Source: Polytrichum commune
Taxonomy: Eukaryota; Streptophyta; Polytrichopsida; Polytrichales; Polytrichaceae
Assembly (NCBI GenBank): GCA_950295325.1
Contig: OX485806.1
Span: 8,868,001-8,932,000 of the forward strand
Reading direction: 5' to 3'
Length of the DNA: 64,000 bases
The position numbers were made by a program, and so were the translations under genes. Below, in pieces: positions 18,669 through 30,270 of the stretch. Position 1 is the first letter of the stretch, and each line of letters starts with the position of its first letter. A model generated the notes under the pieces. It saw only the letters and a list, made by a program, of their open reading frames with translations, was not told where the DNA came from and searched no databases.

Positions 18669-18675
18669 TATATAA
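18669..18675 (+). promoter_or_regulatory. LTR TATA box
   Basis: TATATAA in the context GACTATATAAGGG; the partner copy is at 34846-34852 in the 3' LTR. The TIR element inserted only about 12 bp upstream of it. Confidence 0.7.
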
Positions 18676-19373
18676 GGGAAGCAAATTAGGAGACTATCAC
18701 CTCATTTTCTACACAACGAAGTTATCACAAATTTGAGTGTCAAAAACACTTGAGTTTCTTTGTATCTCTCCTCTCGGAGCTCTTTTGCAATACAATATCT
18801 TTTCCACAAATGTGTGTGACCTTTTTCTTTCTCTTTCTCAAGTCGAACTACGAGTTGTCAATTGGTACTTGTGACTCAAGAGATTATTAAACGAGAGAAG
18901 AGTAGGTGCTTTAAGAAAGAACTCAAAGTATTAGTGCGAGGGTGAGAACAAAGCGCTCAAGAAGAGTTGGAGTATCAATGGAACTTTGAGAGTAGTTGTT
19001 GTGAGTAGTAACGACAATTTGACTTGAACGTCGGAATTACGATTGACTCTCTAAAGTGGAACTTATCATTGAACTCCTCAAAAGGGAATTATAAATATAC
19101 ATGTGATTGAATGATTGAAGAATTATATGCATGTTTAAAGCAAAACCACTTAACGATTACAAACTCCTTCAAAAGAGGAGGAGCTTATTATTGAAAATTA
19201 CATAATTGACTTATAAGTATTATACATATTATACTACATATTGATTGTTGAACTTGTGATTGACAAGAATGATGAAGACATTAATTCACATCAAAGTTTG
19301 AATACATATGAATGAAGTAATATTGATATAAGATAATCTACTTACTACAATTGTTATTGAACTTCTTTTAAAA

Positions 19374-19650
19374 TACTTTGTGAGTTGTTGGATGTCATTA
19401 CAATTTGAAGGATTATTTATTAAAGAGAAGATCTCTCTCTCTCTCTTGAGCAAAACTCAAGAGAGATAGGTTTACTTCTCGTCATCAAGAAACACTTTGT
19501 AGTAAAAGTGCTTTCTCTCTTAAGATACTTTGTGAGTTGTTGGATGTCATTACAAGTAAAGGATTAACTATTGAAGAGAAGAGTTCTCTCTCTTGAGAAA
19601 AACTCAAGAGAGTTATAATTACTATCGTCATCAAGAAACACTTTGAAGTT
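19374..19650 (+). repeat. LTR tandem duplication with two perfect hairpins
   Basis: Two copies of about 145 bp start with TACTTTGTGAGTTGTTGGAT and each contains a 10-bp stem hairpin: 19441-19465 (stem CTCTCTTGAG, loop CAAAA) and 19588-19612 (same stem, loop AAAAA). The same structures recur in the 3' LTR near 35618-35642 and 35765-35789. They would be present in the retroelement RNA. Confidence 0.8.
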
Positions 19651-20141
19651 AAACGTGACATTGCAAAACAATCAACGATGTGTTCATGAAATTTCAAACT
19701 ACTATATATATATATGTCAAGTTACAATATTATAAGTAGTAACACTTGAGCTTAAAAAGGAAGACTCAAGAATATTAGATCTTCCTCATCGTTATAAGAT
19801 TATTATCAATTGTGTAATTGATGTGTATGAACTACAAAACTTAATGATTCATAGAACTTATTGAAACTATATGTTATTGTTACACCTCTTGAAGCTTTCT
19901 TAAATCTAAAGGTTCTTATTGTCAATGATGCCTTACATTGAGAACAAGAACTAAGATAATGAGATTGTGTTCACTCCGATAATATATTCATATCATAAGG
20001 AGAAGAGAGGAGTTATTAATTCGGGAACCGAGCATATTGATGAGGCACGGTAGTTCTCAAGCGAATATAAATTTACGTGATGAGCATCGTGAGTCTTCTT
20101 AGCTAATTTTGCAAAGGACCGACCCACGGCGTCCATCATTT

Positions 20142-20159
20142 TGGCGACCATGCTGGGGA
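20142..20159 (+). other. Primer binding site, tRNA-Arg type
   Basis: TGGCGACCATGCTGGGGA lies 3 bp after the 5' LTR end. Its first eight bases complement a tRNA 3' end of GGTCGCCA, as in Ogre/Tat-lineage elements, which use tRNA-Arg. Exact tRNA match not checked. Confidence 0.7.
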
Positions 20160-20340
20160 TTTCTTGCTATTAATGTGTCTCGGTGATTTTTAAGTGGGAA
20201 AGGGACGAAAGCGGAGGTTCTTGGCGAATGCGTTAACTAAGCACGTGGAGAATTACGCCAAGAAGAGCGGATAACCGCAACGTCATATCTACCAAATGGA
20301 ACTTAACACGATTCGGAGATAATGCGCCTTACTAGTAAGA

Positions 20341-21571
20341 ATGTCAAATGAGAAGAGACATACGGAAGACGACCAAGAAATACGTGATACGTTGAATGAA
20401 TTAAACTTCATCACTTTTTGCGAGGTGATACTCAAGGAGATCGAAACTCAAGAGAAATTCTATCAAGTGGAGATTGAGGAATCCCTACTTTACAAATTGT
20501 GGCACACAACGGGAGAAAATTCCAATGAACAACAAACAAAATTGGAACGTTAAATCAAAGGAGAAGATAGTGAACGACCAAAAGGAACTAATATCAAGTT
20601 GGCCGTGGGAATATCCCGATTACATCAAAGAATCTAACAAAGCGGAAGAATGGATTAGCACCAAACGATTTCGTGACTTAATGGTATGTATGAACCGAGT
20701 GTACATCGATCAAGCTTGGAGAAGTTTTGAAGAAAGGCGGATTAGTTTCACGTACCGATCGGAGTTTGAGAAACGAATCAAAGACTTACCCGAAGAATTA
20801 CAAGCCATCATATTTTCAAAAGTGTGGAACAAAGGCAAGGATACATTGTGGGAATGCATGCCGGGAACAACAAAACAAAGTGGGTACCATTATAATCTAG
20901 AAGGGTTCTTTTACGTCATATACTACACACGAGTAATGGTACCGGCTACGATCAATGATTCCTTGGTTGAGAACGTCCATTGCCGCGATAACTTACGAGA
21001 AAGATTAGAAGAAGGATCCGAAGAGAAGCATTTAATCGGACCACTTGAAGCCTCACATGTTGAAAGAGCGATTTTGAGAAAAATTGAGAGATCAAACGTG
21101 AAAGGAGTATACGTGATTGATGATACTATAGAAGACATTGACACTAAAGGAAGTGTGAGTCATTGGCCTTGGGAGTACCCGAAGTTTAGTTGGGACAAAA
21201 AGGTACTAACTCAATATGAAGGAGTAAAGAGGTTCCATGATTTGATGTGGAACATGCACAAAGTTTATAAGACAAAAGCAACCAAGAACTTTATCAAGAA
21301 ACAAATCGGATTTACTTATCGATCGGAGTTTGAGAGGAGAATCTACGAACTACCGGAAGAACTACAAGCAAAGATATTCTCAAAGGTGTGGAATCACGGG
21401 AGAATTGGAATCGGAAGGTGGGCAAAAGGCGCCACAAGTCATAGAGGGTACCACTACCCGCAAGAGGGATTATTATACAACTTGTACTTCGAAAGGGTGA
21501 TGATAAAACTCTACAACGGACTAGAGAAATTGGAAAATAGTGAGCGAGGGTTGATCAAGTTAAACGAGTGA
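20341..21571 (+). pseudogene. Extra ORF upstream of gag (ORF1), duplicated WPWEYP domain
   Basis: An ATG at 20341 opens a 70-codon frame ending at 20553. The main frame continues one register over from about 20525 (first in-frame ATG) to 21571. A frameshift therefore probably splits one original ORF of about 400 residues. The main part holds two copies of a ~115-residue domain: the first starts WPWEYPDYIKE, the second WPWEYPKFSWD. Both then share KRF-(R/H)-DLM, FTYRSEFE-(K/R)-RI, LPEELQA-(I/K)-IFSKVWN and GYHY. An ORF before gag is a known mark of Ogre/Tat elements and its function is unknown there. I recognise no domain of known function. Confidence 0.75.
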
Positions 21572-21618
21572 AATTTTAGAGAATCCATTGGGGGAGAAAG
21601 AGAAAATTTATGAAGAGA

Positions 21619-21892
21619 TAGTTTGTCCGAAGAACCGTACTAGCGAAAGGATGAATATAGATGCACATAGTTGAAGCCGGGAGGGCCGACTAGGGTGATC
21701 TAAGATCATGCTAAGTAGTGTTAATGTACGACGAAGAGGAAGGGAAAACTAATTGAGTCAAGAAGAATAGTGTGTCCTAAGAACCGTACTAGCGAAAGGG
21801 TGAATATAGAATGCACATAGTTGAAGCCGGGAGGGCCAACTAGGGTGGTCTAAGATCATGCTAAGTAGTGTTAATGTACGACGAAGAGGAAG
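21619..21892 (+). repeat. Leader duplication that repeats the gag start
   Basis: Copies at about 21619-21742 and 21769-21892 share GAACCGTACTAGCGAAAGG, TAGTTGAAGCCGGGAGGGCC and the gag start ATGTACGACGAAGAGGAAG. In the first copy that ATG (21724) meets a stop after about 10 codons; in the second (21874) it opens gag. Confidence 0.9.
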
Positions 21893-24114
21893 ACACTAGG
21901 GAGCGAAGTCGTTCGCCGCCATCTAGGAGAGAGGCCGAGGCCGAACGTAAGCACATTAACCGTATGCAACATGGAGTAAACCCCAATAGCGAGGAAGGAA
22001 GAGCCGAGAGGCAAAGAAGAGAGAGAGCGGAACGATACGAGAGACGGGCAAAACAAAGAGCCGAAGGTCTTGAAGTATCTAGATCACCATCCCCACCACT
22101 AACAAGTGATAATCTAGACCAACCATCACCTTACGAATACGAAAATATAAATAGAGAAGAACAAGGAGATACCGTCACTCCATTAGGAACATTCGAAACA
22201 TACAATAGAGAGGGAATACCCCGGAATATTAATTTTGATCAAGACACACAAGAAAGCATAGTAGAGAACGAAAATTCAACAACAACTCAAAGTGAGGAAC
22301 CAACATCAAGACAAGTCAACCAAACATTTGAAGAATTTTTGCAACAAGTAAGGGCTAGTGAACAAAGATTTGACTATAGGGTACCAATTAATAGCACAAC
22401 AAGATCCGGAACAACGTCATTAGGAACGAATATTGGAAGTTCCGGAGGAGGAAGAGGAAGTGGAACTATAGCCATGTCGGGAGGAGCACCACCCCTGCCT
22501 AGAAGAGGAAAGATACCTCTTCCCACATACAAAGGAAAAGAGGATCCGGACACTTACATACAAGAGTATGTCAATATATGTCATGCCAATCAAGAAGGAA
22601 CCGATGCGGAGAAATTAAGATTGTTTCCGGTGACTCTAGAGAAAAAGGCACTAGAATGGTACACTCAATTTCCCGCAAATCACTTTTTGAATTGGAACGA
22701 TTTGAAGACAACTTTTATCCAACGATTCCGATCAACTAAATCGGAAGGGGAGATCATCAACAACTTGTCACATGTAAAGCAAAAGAAAGATGAATCGGTG
22801 GAAGAGTTTTATGAGCGAGTAATGGTAGCGGCGGCTAAAATTCAACCCGCACCGGGAGAACAAATTAGAAAAACTTGGTTCATAAATGGACTAAGGAAAG
22901 AATACGAGAAGTATGTGAGCATTTTACCAAGTGATACTTTGGAGGAAGCATTAGCTTCGGCACGGAAGATTGAGATGAGCAAGACTAAGAAAGAAAGGAT
23001 GAAGGAAGACGAATCAAGTGGAGATTCAAGTAGTGATTCCGATGATGATAGAAGAAGGAAGAAAAAGGGAAAGGCTAAGAAAGCCGATGTTACTAAGGAT
23101 GATTTAAAGGCTCTTAAACAAGAGATAGAGGAACTAGCCATCGGCACTCGGAAGTTTAGGACGGGAGTCACTTGCCGGAGATGCCGAAATGAAGGCCATT
23201 ATTCAAATGAGTGCCAATTAAAAAGTTGCTCGAATTGCAATAGCACTACACACAATACAAATGAATGTGTTTATGATGGAAGAAGGCGAGAAAGGAGATT
23301 TGGAGTGAATCAAGTACAACCACAATTAAACAACAACCGGAGAAGGGCGGGAGCCGAGCCTCCGAGATTTAGAGATGAAGAGAGACCGCGGTTCGGGGAG
23401 AATCGGCGAGATATGAGATACCCCTATCAAGGGAGGGATAAGCTAAGGGATGAAGGATACCCCTATAACGGGCAGGAATACCGAAGAGGAGATCGGTACC
23501 CGTACGACAATTACCGGAGCGAAGCGACATACCCCTACCGAAGCCAATACTACCCAAGGGAAGAAGAATACCCCTATCAGGGCGGCCCTAGAGGACCCAT
23601 TAATCACGGGAGATTGGAGTACCCCAGGGATGTGATGGACAACAATGGCTAAAAAGCCGCGCCGAGAATCGGGTACACTGGCCTACCGCGACGGGAAGGC
23701 AACGCCGATGAGTGCTATTATTGTCATCAACAGGGTCATAGAAAACCGGAATGCTCATTGTTTAGGAAACATCAAGAAGAAGCGAATGATTACGCGAAGA
23801 AGCCCACGGTGGCGGCAAATGTAGTGACACCAAGTGTGTGTGTGATGACGAGAGCCCAAAGAGCGGCGAAAGAAAACTCTAAGGAAGAGAGTGAATCGGA
23901 AGATGAAGGAGATGATAGAAAGAGCGAAGACTCGGAGAATAGTGATGATGAAGATGGTGAGAACACCATAAAGGTTATGGATGATGATAGTGAAGATGAG
24001 CAAATGTCACAGGAGGTGCGGGATGCACCGGATGACTTAACATGGAAGAAGAATCGGGAGATTCACCATGGAGAAACCGGTGAAGACGCCAAGGAGAAGG
24101 CGAAAGGAACTTAG
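21874..24114 (+). pseudogene. Gag polyprotein with three CCHC zinc knuckles, one in-frame stop
   Basis: The ATG at 21874 (MYDEEEDTRERSRSPP) starts an acidic, RS-rich N-terminus. The Retrotrans_gag capsid-like domain lies at about 22490-22975 (IPLPTYKGKEDPDTYIQEY, ALEWYTQF, FYERV). An acidic/K-rich linker is followed by two CCHC knuckles (CRRCRNEGHYSNEC and CSNCNSTTHNTNEC). After an R/Y/P-rich repeat region (RYPY, GYPY, EYPY units) comes a TAA at 23650-23652. The same frame then continues to a third knuckle (CYYCHQQGHRKPEC) and an acidic tail ending at 24114. Gag packages the element RNA. Because the knuckle after the stop is intact, the stop looks recent, or is bypassed. Confidence 0.85.
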
Positions 24115-24300
24115 GTCACAGGAGGTGCGGGATGCACCGGAGGACTTAGAACGGAAGAAGAATCGGGAGATTCACGATGAAGAAAACGAAGAGCTTAGTG
24201 AAAATGAGAATGAGCCCAGGATGAGGCGAAAGGAAAATGAGTCACAGGAGGTGCGGGATGCACCGGAGGACTCGGAATGGAAGAAGAAGCGGGAGATACA
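24006..24300 (+). repeat. Three tandem SQEVRDAP-type repeats at the gag/pol boundary
   Basis: GTCACAGGAGGTGCGGGATG begins at 24006, 24115 and 24240, encoding SQEVRDAP(D/E)D followed by KKN/KREIH. The first spacing (109 bp) is not a multiple of three, and this is where the open frame passes from the gag register to the pol register. Confidence 0.85.
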
Positions 24301-27070
24301 CCGCCAAGTAACGAATACGATTAAGAAGATACAACGGGAAGCGGGCGAAGATCTTTTAGAGCCAGAAGATCTTGCAACGGAGTACCGGACGTCGTCTAGG
24401 AGAAAAGCGACGGAAGAAGAACCCCGATCAAGGGTAGGACAAATTATTCGAAAAGTACTAGATTCAACTCAAGCAAATATAACGATAGGGCAACTTTTGG
24501 AGATAGCCCCTTAGTGCAAAAGAAAAGTAATGGAAGCAATTTACACAAACGGGCGAGATGAGAGGAAAGTACCTCAAACGTATCTCGTAGCCACGAAAGA
24601 CTTTGATGAAGAAATGCCGATGATAGCGGTATGGACTAAGAATCGGCGAATATCCAATGTATTACTCGATGGAGGATCGGGAGTGAACATTATTACGGAC
24701 ACTTTGATGGACAAATTGGGGATAGAAAAACAACTTGAAGTGGCACCATTTACAATCAAAATGGCGGATCAAAGAAAAGTAATGCCACTAGGAATCATCA
24801 AAAATTTGAAAATCACTATTGGAGGATTGACCTTTAAGATTACCGTGACGGTAATGAAGATGGAAAATCAAGAAAATTGTTACTCAATGCTACTTGGACG
24901 ACCATGGCTTAAGCAAGCACGGGCCAAGCACGATTGGGGAAAGAGTCAACTAATTTTATATCAAAATGGAATAGATGTATGTATTGGTACAAATCGAAGA
25001 CCGAAACTTCCGGATTCATCAAGACCAATCAACATTGAAGGCTTTGATTGGGAAGCCGGATTAACCGATGAAGAGGAACAAGTAGTTTATCAAGCTTATC
25101 CAAGCTTACACCACATAGCCGATGTGGAGCTAGATGGATTGAAGCAATTATATGAAACCGATTGCAATATGGTTATGACAAGCGTCGAAGGAGAAAAGAT
25201 GAAGAATATCAACAAAAAGGGACCTAAAACAAAGGCCAAGAAAGAGGAAAGGCAAGTCCCTAAACTCAAAGAAGGAACTCCAAAACAAAAGGAAGACATG
25301 GGAGAGAAACCGGTCTATCCACCTCACTTTTATGAGATGAAGGAAGGAGAACAAGCGATCGATCGAACACCGGCATCCGAAGCGGTGAAAGGAAAGACAA
25401 TCGCCGGATGGACCATTGAAGATGAAGATATGATAAAGGAGATTAACTTGGGAACAACGGAGGATCCAAAAATGGTACGAATAGGAAAGGAACTTGACCC
25501 TACCTATGAAAACCAAGTGATTGAGATGCTAAGGGATTACAAGGATGTATTCGCATGGACGTATGAAGATATGAAAGGGATACCACCTCACATTTGTAAA
25601 CACAAGATAGAGCTCAAACCAAATACCAAGCCGATCAAGCAAAGTAGATATCGAATGAATCCGAACTATGCGGCGAAGGTGAAAGAGGAGATTGACAAAT
25701 TACTCAAAGCCGGATTCATCTACCCGGTAGATAGAGCGGAATGGCTCTCACCTATAGTGATAGTACCAAAGAAAAATGGAAAGTTAAGAGTATGTGTAGA
25801 TTATCGGAAACACAACGGAGCAACAAAATCCGACCCATTTCCATTACCATTTACGGAAGAAATCCTTGAAACGGTAGCCGGACACGAAATGTTATCGCTA
25901 CTAGACGGGTTTAGTGGCTATAATCAAGTAAGGGTAGCACCGGAGGATCAACCAAAAACCTGCTTTATTACGGAATGGGGGGCTTATGCTACTAGAGTGA
26001 TGTCATTTGGACTAATGAGCGCACCATCTACTTTCCAAAGGGGAGTAATGACGATATTCGCGGAGTTTCTAAACAATTTTATGAAAGTATTTTTGGACGA
26101 TTTTAGTATATATGGGACAAAGGCGGATCACATCAAACACCTTAAGCTTTGTCTCCAACGATGTAGAGAGTGTGGATTAAGTCTTAATCCGGAGAAGTGC
26201 ATGATTTATGTGACCTCGGGAAGATTACTTGGTCACGTGGTTTGCAAAGAGGGACTTTTGATAGATCCCAAAAAGATCTCCGTGATACAAAACTTACCAC
26301 CACGAACAAATGTCAAGAGTTTACGAGCATTCTTAGGCTCGGTAACATACCATAGGAGATTCATATGGATGTTTGCACAAATTACGAGATCTCTTTATGC
26401 TCTCCTCAAAAAGGATGAAGCATTTGAATGGACGACAAATTGCCAACAAACATTTGAACTAGTCAAGAGACTTCTAACTACGACACCAATACTAATGGCT
26501 CCAAATTGGTCAATGGAATTCCATGTCCATTGTGATGCATCAAACATAGCCATTGGAGCGGTACTAGCGTAAAAGGTGAATGGAAATATTAATTCACCTA
26601 TATATTATGCAAGCCGATTACTAAATCAAGCGGAGAAAAATTATAGTACAACGGAACGCGAAGCATTAGCAATGGTATATTCGGTAAACAAATTCCGACA
26701 CTACCTTTTGGCGAATCATTTCGTGTTTTACATGGATCATCAAGCATTGTTATACTTGATAAATAGACCGATAATCTCGGGGAGAATCGCAAGATGGATG
26801 CTTCTTCTACAAGAATACGATTTTGAGATTGTGTATATGCCCGGGAGACGACACGTGATGGCGGATCACCTCTCAAGAATCGATAATGGAGAACCACCCA
26901 CCGGAGTAAACGATCAACTACCGGATGCCAATTTATTTTGTATGGAGGTACTAGAAGAAGAAGATGATTACATGGAAGAAAAAGAGCAATCAAATGAAGG
27001 AAATGAACAAGGAAAGGAAAATGTGACACCATGCCTTGAATGGTACATGGTCTATATTCAACCAACGGAA
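24115..27070 (+). pseudogene. Pol: aspartic protease, reverse transcriptase, RNase H (in-frame stops)
   Basis: One register runs through TAG 24512 and TAA 26570. Protease: NVLLDGGSGVNII near 24660, with DGGS in place of the usual DTGA/S, as in Tat/Athila-type plant elements. Reverse transcriptase at about 25620-26330: LSPIVIVPKKNGKLRVCVDYR, LLDGFSGYNQ, SFGLMSAPSTFQR and the catalytic KVFLDDFSIY (F-x-DD variant), then LGHVV. RNase H: FHVHCDASNIAIGAVLA, a stop at 26570, then INSPIYYASR, YSTTEREALA and FVFYMDHQAL. RT copies element RNA to DNA, and RNase H removes the template. The stops make this copy non-functional on its own. Confidence 0.9.
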
Positions 27071-28960
27071 GATTGGAGAAAACCGTTCAAAGAATATCTC
27101 AAGTATGGAAAGTTGTTGACAATAGGGACAACGGAAGAAGAACAAACACGCATAAGAAGAGCGAGTGAACCCTACGTCATGGATGGAGATAAATTAATAC
27201 GAATTAGCCCAAGTGGAGAATAAAAAACATGCATAGCGGGACAAGTTATTGAGGAGATCATCGCGGAAGCGCATGAACAAGAAGGCCGTCATCAAACCTT
27301 CGAAAATACTTGGCTCACCATATTAAGTGGACCTTATTGGTGGCCAACAAGAAAGAGGGACGTAGCAAGTTATTGCGAAGAATGTCCGGTTTGCTTACGA
27401 TAAAATGAAGGACGAATACATGAACTAGAAAATGATACTCTAGTACTAGACTCGGTATCGGATGACGAGTCAACTACGGAAGAAAACCACTCGACGGATT
27501 GGAGAACACCCTATTTTGAGTATTTAAGAAATGGGCAAGTAAATGGAGAAAATATTACCAATGAAAAACAACTTCGATGGGCAAACAAATGCAAGCGGTT
27601 CGTTCTCAACGGAGGAACCTTGATAAGATTACTACCCAACGGAGATACGCGAATATGCGTCACACAAAGTCGAGGAGGAAAACTCATAGCGGCCACTCAC
27701 AACGCAAAAGGCAAGCATTTGACCTTACCTATGACTAAGCAATTAATATTCTTTAGTCCTTATTGGTGGCCTACAATTGACGAAGACATCAAGTATCACG
27801 CGGAATACGAATGTGAAGAATGCATGTTACAACTCAATGGGAAGCAAGAAGAGATGAATCTAAAAGATAAACAAGTGACTATATTAAAGCAAATGTCACC
27901 ATCGGATTGGAGAAAACCTTACCTCGAATACTTATTATTCGGAAAGGTAATGAGCAATGACTTAACTGGAGAAGAGAAGGAACGGATTGCGAATAGAAGT
28001 CAATTCTTCGCCATCATGAATGGGAAACTAATGAGACGATTTGTCGCCAATGAGATACCTAAAGAATGCATTTCGGAGAATCGGATACAAGGATTTTTAA
28101 AGGAACTTCATGAAAAATATCAAACATGTGAAGAAATGATAAAACAAGCAACACAAGGACCATATTGGTGGCCTACGATGACTCGCAATATTCAAAGTTT
28201 CATCAAACAAAGAAATGGTACTAGACCAACGACACGAAAGAATGAATCAACCAATTTGGATTGGAGAGCACCAATAGTAGAGTACTTGATTCAAGGAACA
28301 ACCGGAGATCGACATCCATTTGAACAAGAGAATGGAACTTACTTTATGGAATAGGGAGAATTACGGAAGGAAGTAGACCACGGAGAAACGAAAATATGTA
28401 TCACGGGAGATCCAATCAAGCATCTAATCAAAAGAGTGCATGAACAAAATGGTTATCATCTCAACCCGAATGATACAATTCAACAAATATTTAACGGGCC
28501 TTATTGGTGGCTTACCATAGTACAAGATACGGAACATTATATCAATGGAGAATGTCCGAAATGTAAGAAGAAAGCAACAACCAAAATTCAATGCCGGGCA
28601 ATTACCACCGATCAACAAGAAGATTGGAGAACACCATTTATTGACTACTTATCGCACGGGAGATTGACAACACCGGCAACAACTTCTCAAAGACAACAAA
28701 TAGCGATAAGAAGTAGACCTTTTCAACTCATCAACGGAGACCAATTAATCAAAGAAGGAGCCGATGGCATGAAAGGAGATGTGTATCCGGACCAATTACC
28801 GAGGCGATCATTGCTGAAGCACATGAGGGCATTGCGGGAGGACATTTCGCGGCAAACATCACATTACACAAAATATTAACGGCTCTTTATTGGTGGCCTA
28901 CTATGAAAAGGGACGTGTATATGTATTGCAAACAATGCGACATATGCCAAAGAGTGGGAT
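27071..28960 (+). repeat. Five in-frame repeats of linker plus HHCC zinc-binding module
   Basis: Each unit begins DWR-x-P-x-x-EYL and leads to a YWWPT block with an integrase-type H-H-C-C finger. Units start at 27071, 27497, 27905, 28259 and 28622; the intervals 426, 408, 354 and 363 bp are all multiples of three. Fingers: unit 1 HEQEGRH…CPVC, unit 2 HNAKGKH…CEEC, unit 3 degenerate (no C-x-x-C), unit 4 HEQNGYH…CPKC, unit 5 HEGIAGGH…CDIC (the canonical one next to the core). Stops are at 27221, 27401 and 28352, and there is a one-register shift near 28790. Ordinary gypsy pol has one such unit. The repeats differ from one another, so the amplification is older than this insertion. Confidence 0.9.
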
Positions 28961-30270
28961 CCAAAGTATCCAAGTCCGCACAACCATTACACCCAATCAT
29001 GCCTACGGAAGTGTTTCAAAGATGGGGATTGGACTTTATAGGTCCAATTAATCCTCCCGCCAAAGGTACTAAAAATAGATACATCATCACCGCTACGGAT
29101 TACACTACCAAATGGGTTGAAGCAAGAGCACTTAAGGATAACATTGCGGCATCAACCGCGAAATTCATATTTGAGGAGATCATCACCAAATTCGGATGTC
29201 CGATTGAACTAGTTAGTGACCAAGGGAGTCACTTTCTAAATGAGACGATCCAAATCTTAACCAAGACGTTTATGGTCTTACGTCGGAAATCAACAACTTA
29301 CTACCCTCAAGCTAATGGCCAAGCCGAAAGCACGAACAAAGTTATTAAAACAACACTTACCAAAATGGTAAACGCAAATCGCACGGATTGGGACACAAAA
29401 TTATATGCGGCATTATGGGCATATAGAACGGCATACAAAGTCACCACAAAGCATACACCATTCTCATTGGTATTTGGAACGGAAGCATTACTTCCATTGA
29501 CATTCATTTACCACGAGGAGAATCTACAAAGGAGTCAAGAATGGCATCCCGTTCTTAAACGGAGAATGGAACAATTAAAGACACTAGACTTAACTCGCAT
29601 CGAAGCAGAGGAGAATATCGAGCATACTCAAACCATGAGAAAAAGAAGACAAGATAAAACCTTAATGGAAGGCAAGAGGTGCAAACATTGCAAGAAACCC
29701 TCTTATGAGACCAAGGAAACGACTGACAACACTCATCAAGCAAAGGAAAAGTCACAAGAACAAAATAAAAGTCCCAAATTTTACAAGGGTCAAAAGATTT
29801 TGTGGCATCAAAGGATGAACAAACCCGGACCGGGCAAATTTCGAATCCGATGGAGTGGACCTTACGAAATTACAGAAGTTTATGACAACAATACCATGGA
29901 TGTAAGCACATTACAAGGAGAAAATCTCGGAAGGGTGAATATGAGTAAGATTAAACCTTACCATGAACCCCTTGAAGCAAAGGCGTATGTTCTAGAAGTG
30001 GATGACACCGCGAACTCCTCACTTGACAATACAAGTACGAATTGTATAAACGGATCCATCAATACCAATCACAACAAGGGAGAATCAAGCCATTCAAGGA
30101 AACCATGCTCATTTTACGAAGGACAAAGAGTGGTAACCAAATATAGATCAAACAAACAAGTTAACATACCTGTTGAGAACCAAGAATGGGTGGGCCCATA
30201 CACCATCACAAAGATCCATGAGGACGATACCATTGAGATCAAGACTATTCATCACAAACAATTGGGGTGA
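28903..30270 (+). CDS. Integrase core and two GPY/F-like C-terminal modules
   Basis: The frame actually enters upstream (EAHEGIAGGHF near 28810) after a frameshift; the ATG at 28903 is not a real start. The finger ends CDICQR. The DDE core has GLDFIGPI (first D), ELVSDQGSHF (second D) and QANGQAESTNKV (E). The C-terminus has KFYKGQKILWHQ…IRWSGPYEITEVY…SKIKPYHEP, then a second similar unit FYEGQRVVTKY…EWVGPYTITKIHEDD, cut by TGA at 30268-30270. Integrase inserts the cDNA; GPY/F modules are thought to help multimerisation and targeting. No chromodomain is seen. Confidence 0.9.
   Translation: MKRDVYMYCKQCDICQRVGSKVSKSAQPLHPIMPTEVFQRWGLDFIGPINPPAKGTKNRYIITATDYTTKWVEARALKDNIAASTAKFIFEEIITKFGCPIELVSDQGSHFLNETIQILTKTFMVLRRKSTTYYPQANGQAESTNKVIKTTLTKMVNANRTDWDTKLYAALWAYRTAYKVTTKHTPFSLVFGTEALLPLTFIYHEENLQRSQEWHPVLKRRMEQLKTLDLTRIEAEENIEHTQTMRKRRQDKTLMEGKRCKHCKKPSYETKETTDNTHQAKEKSQEQNKSPKFYKGQKILWHQRMNKPGPGKFRIRWSGPYEITEVYDNNTMDVSTLQGENLGRVNMSKIKPYHEPLEAKAYVLEVDDTANSSLDNTSTNCINGSINTNHNKGESSHSRKPCSFYEGQRVVTKYRSNKQVNIPVENQEWVGPYTITKIHEDDTIEIKTIHHKQLG

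Larger units (their letters stand above)
18658..20138 (+). repeat. 5' LTR, second part (core promoter, R, U5)
   Basis: Matches 34835-36315 of the 3' LTR base for base apart from one difference found by eye at 20119. It contains the TATA box, two hairpins inside a ~145-bp tandem duplication, and ends GCGTCCATCA. Confidence 0.95.

Noticed and set aside
23650-28354. TAA/TAG reassigned to glutamine (as in some green algae)
   Set aside because: All six gypsy stops are TAA/TAG, but at 27221 the aligned residue in sister modules is Thr, LINE stops align with Tyr, Asn, Thr, Arg, Gly and Trp, and the kinase and FCP1-like frames end at normal stops.
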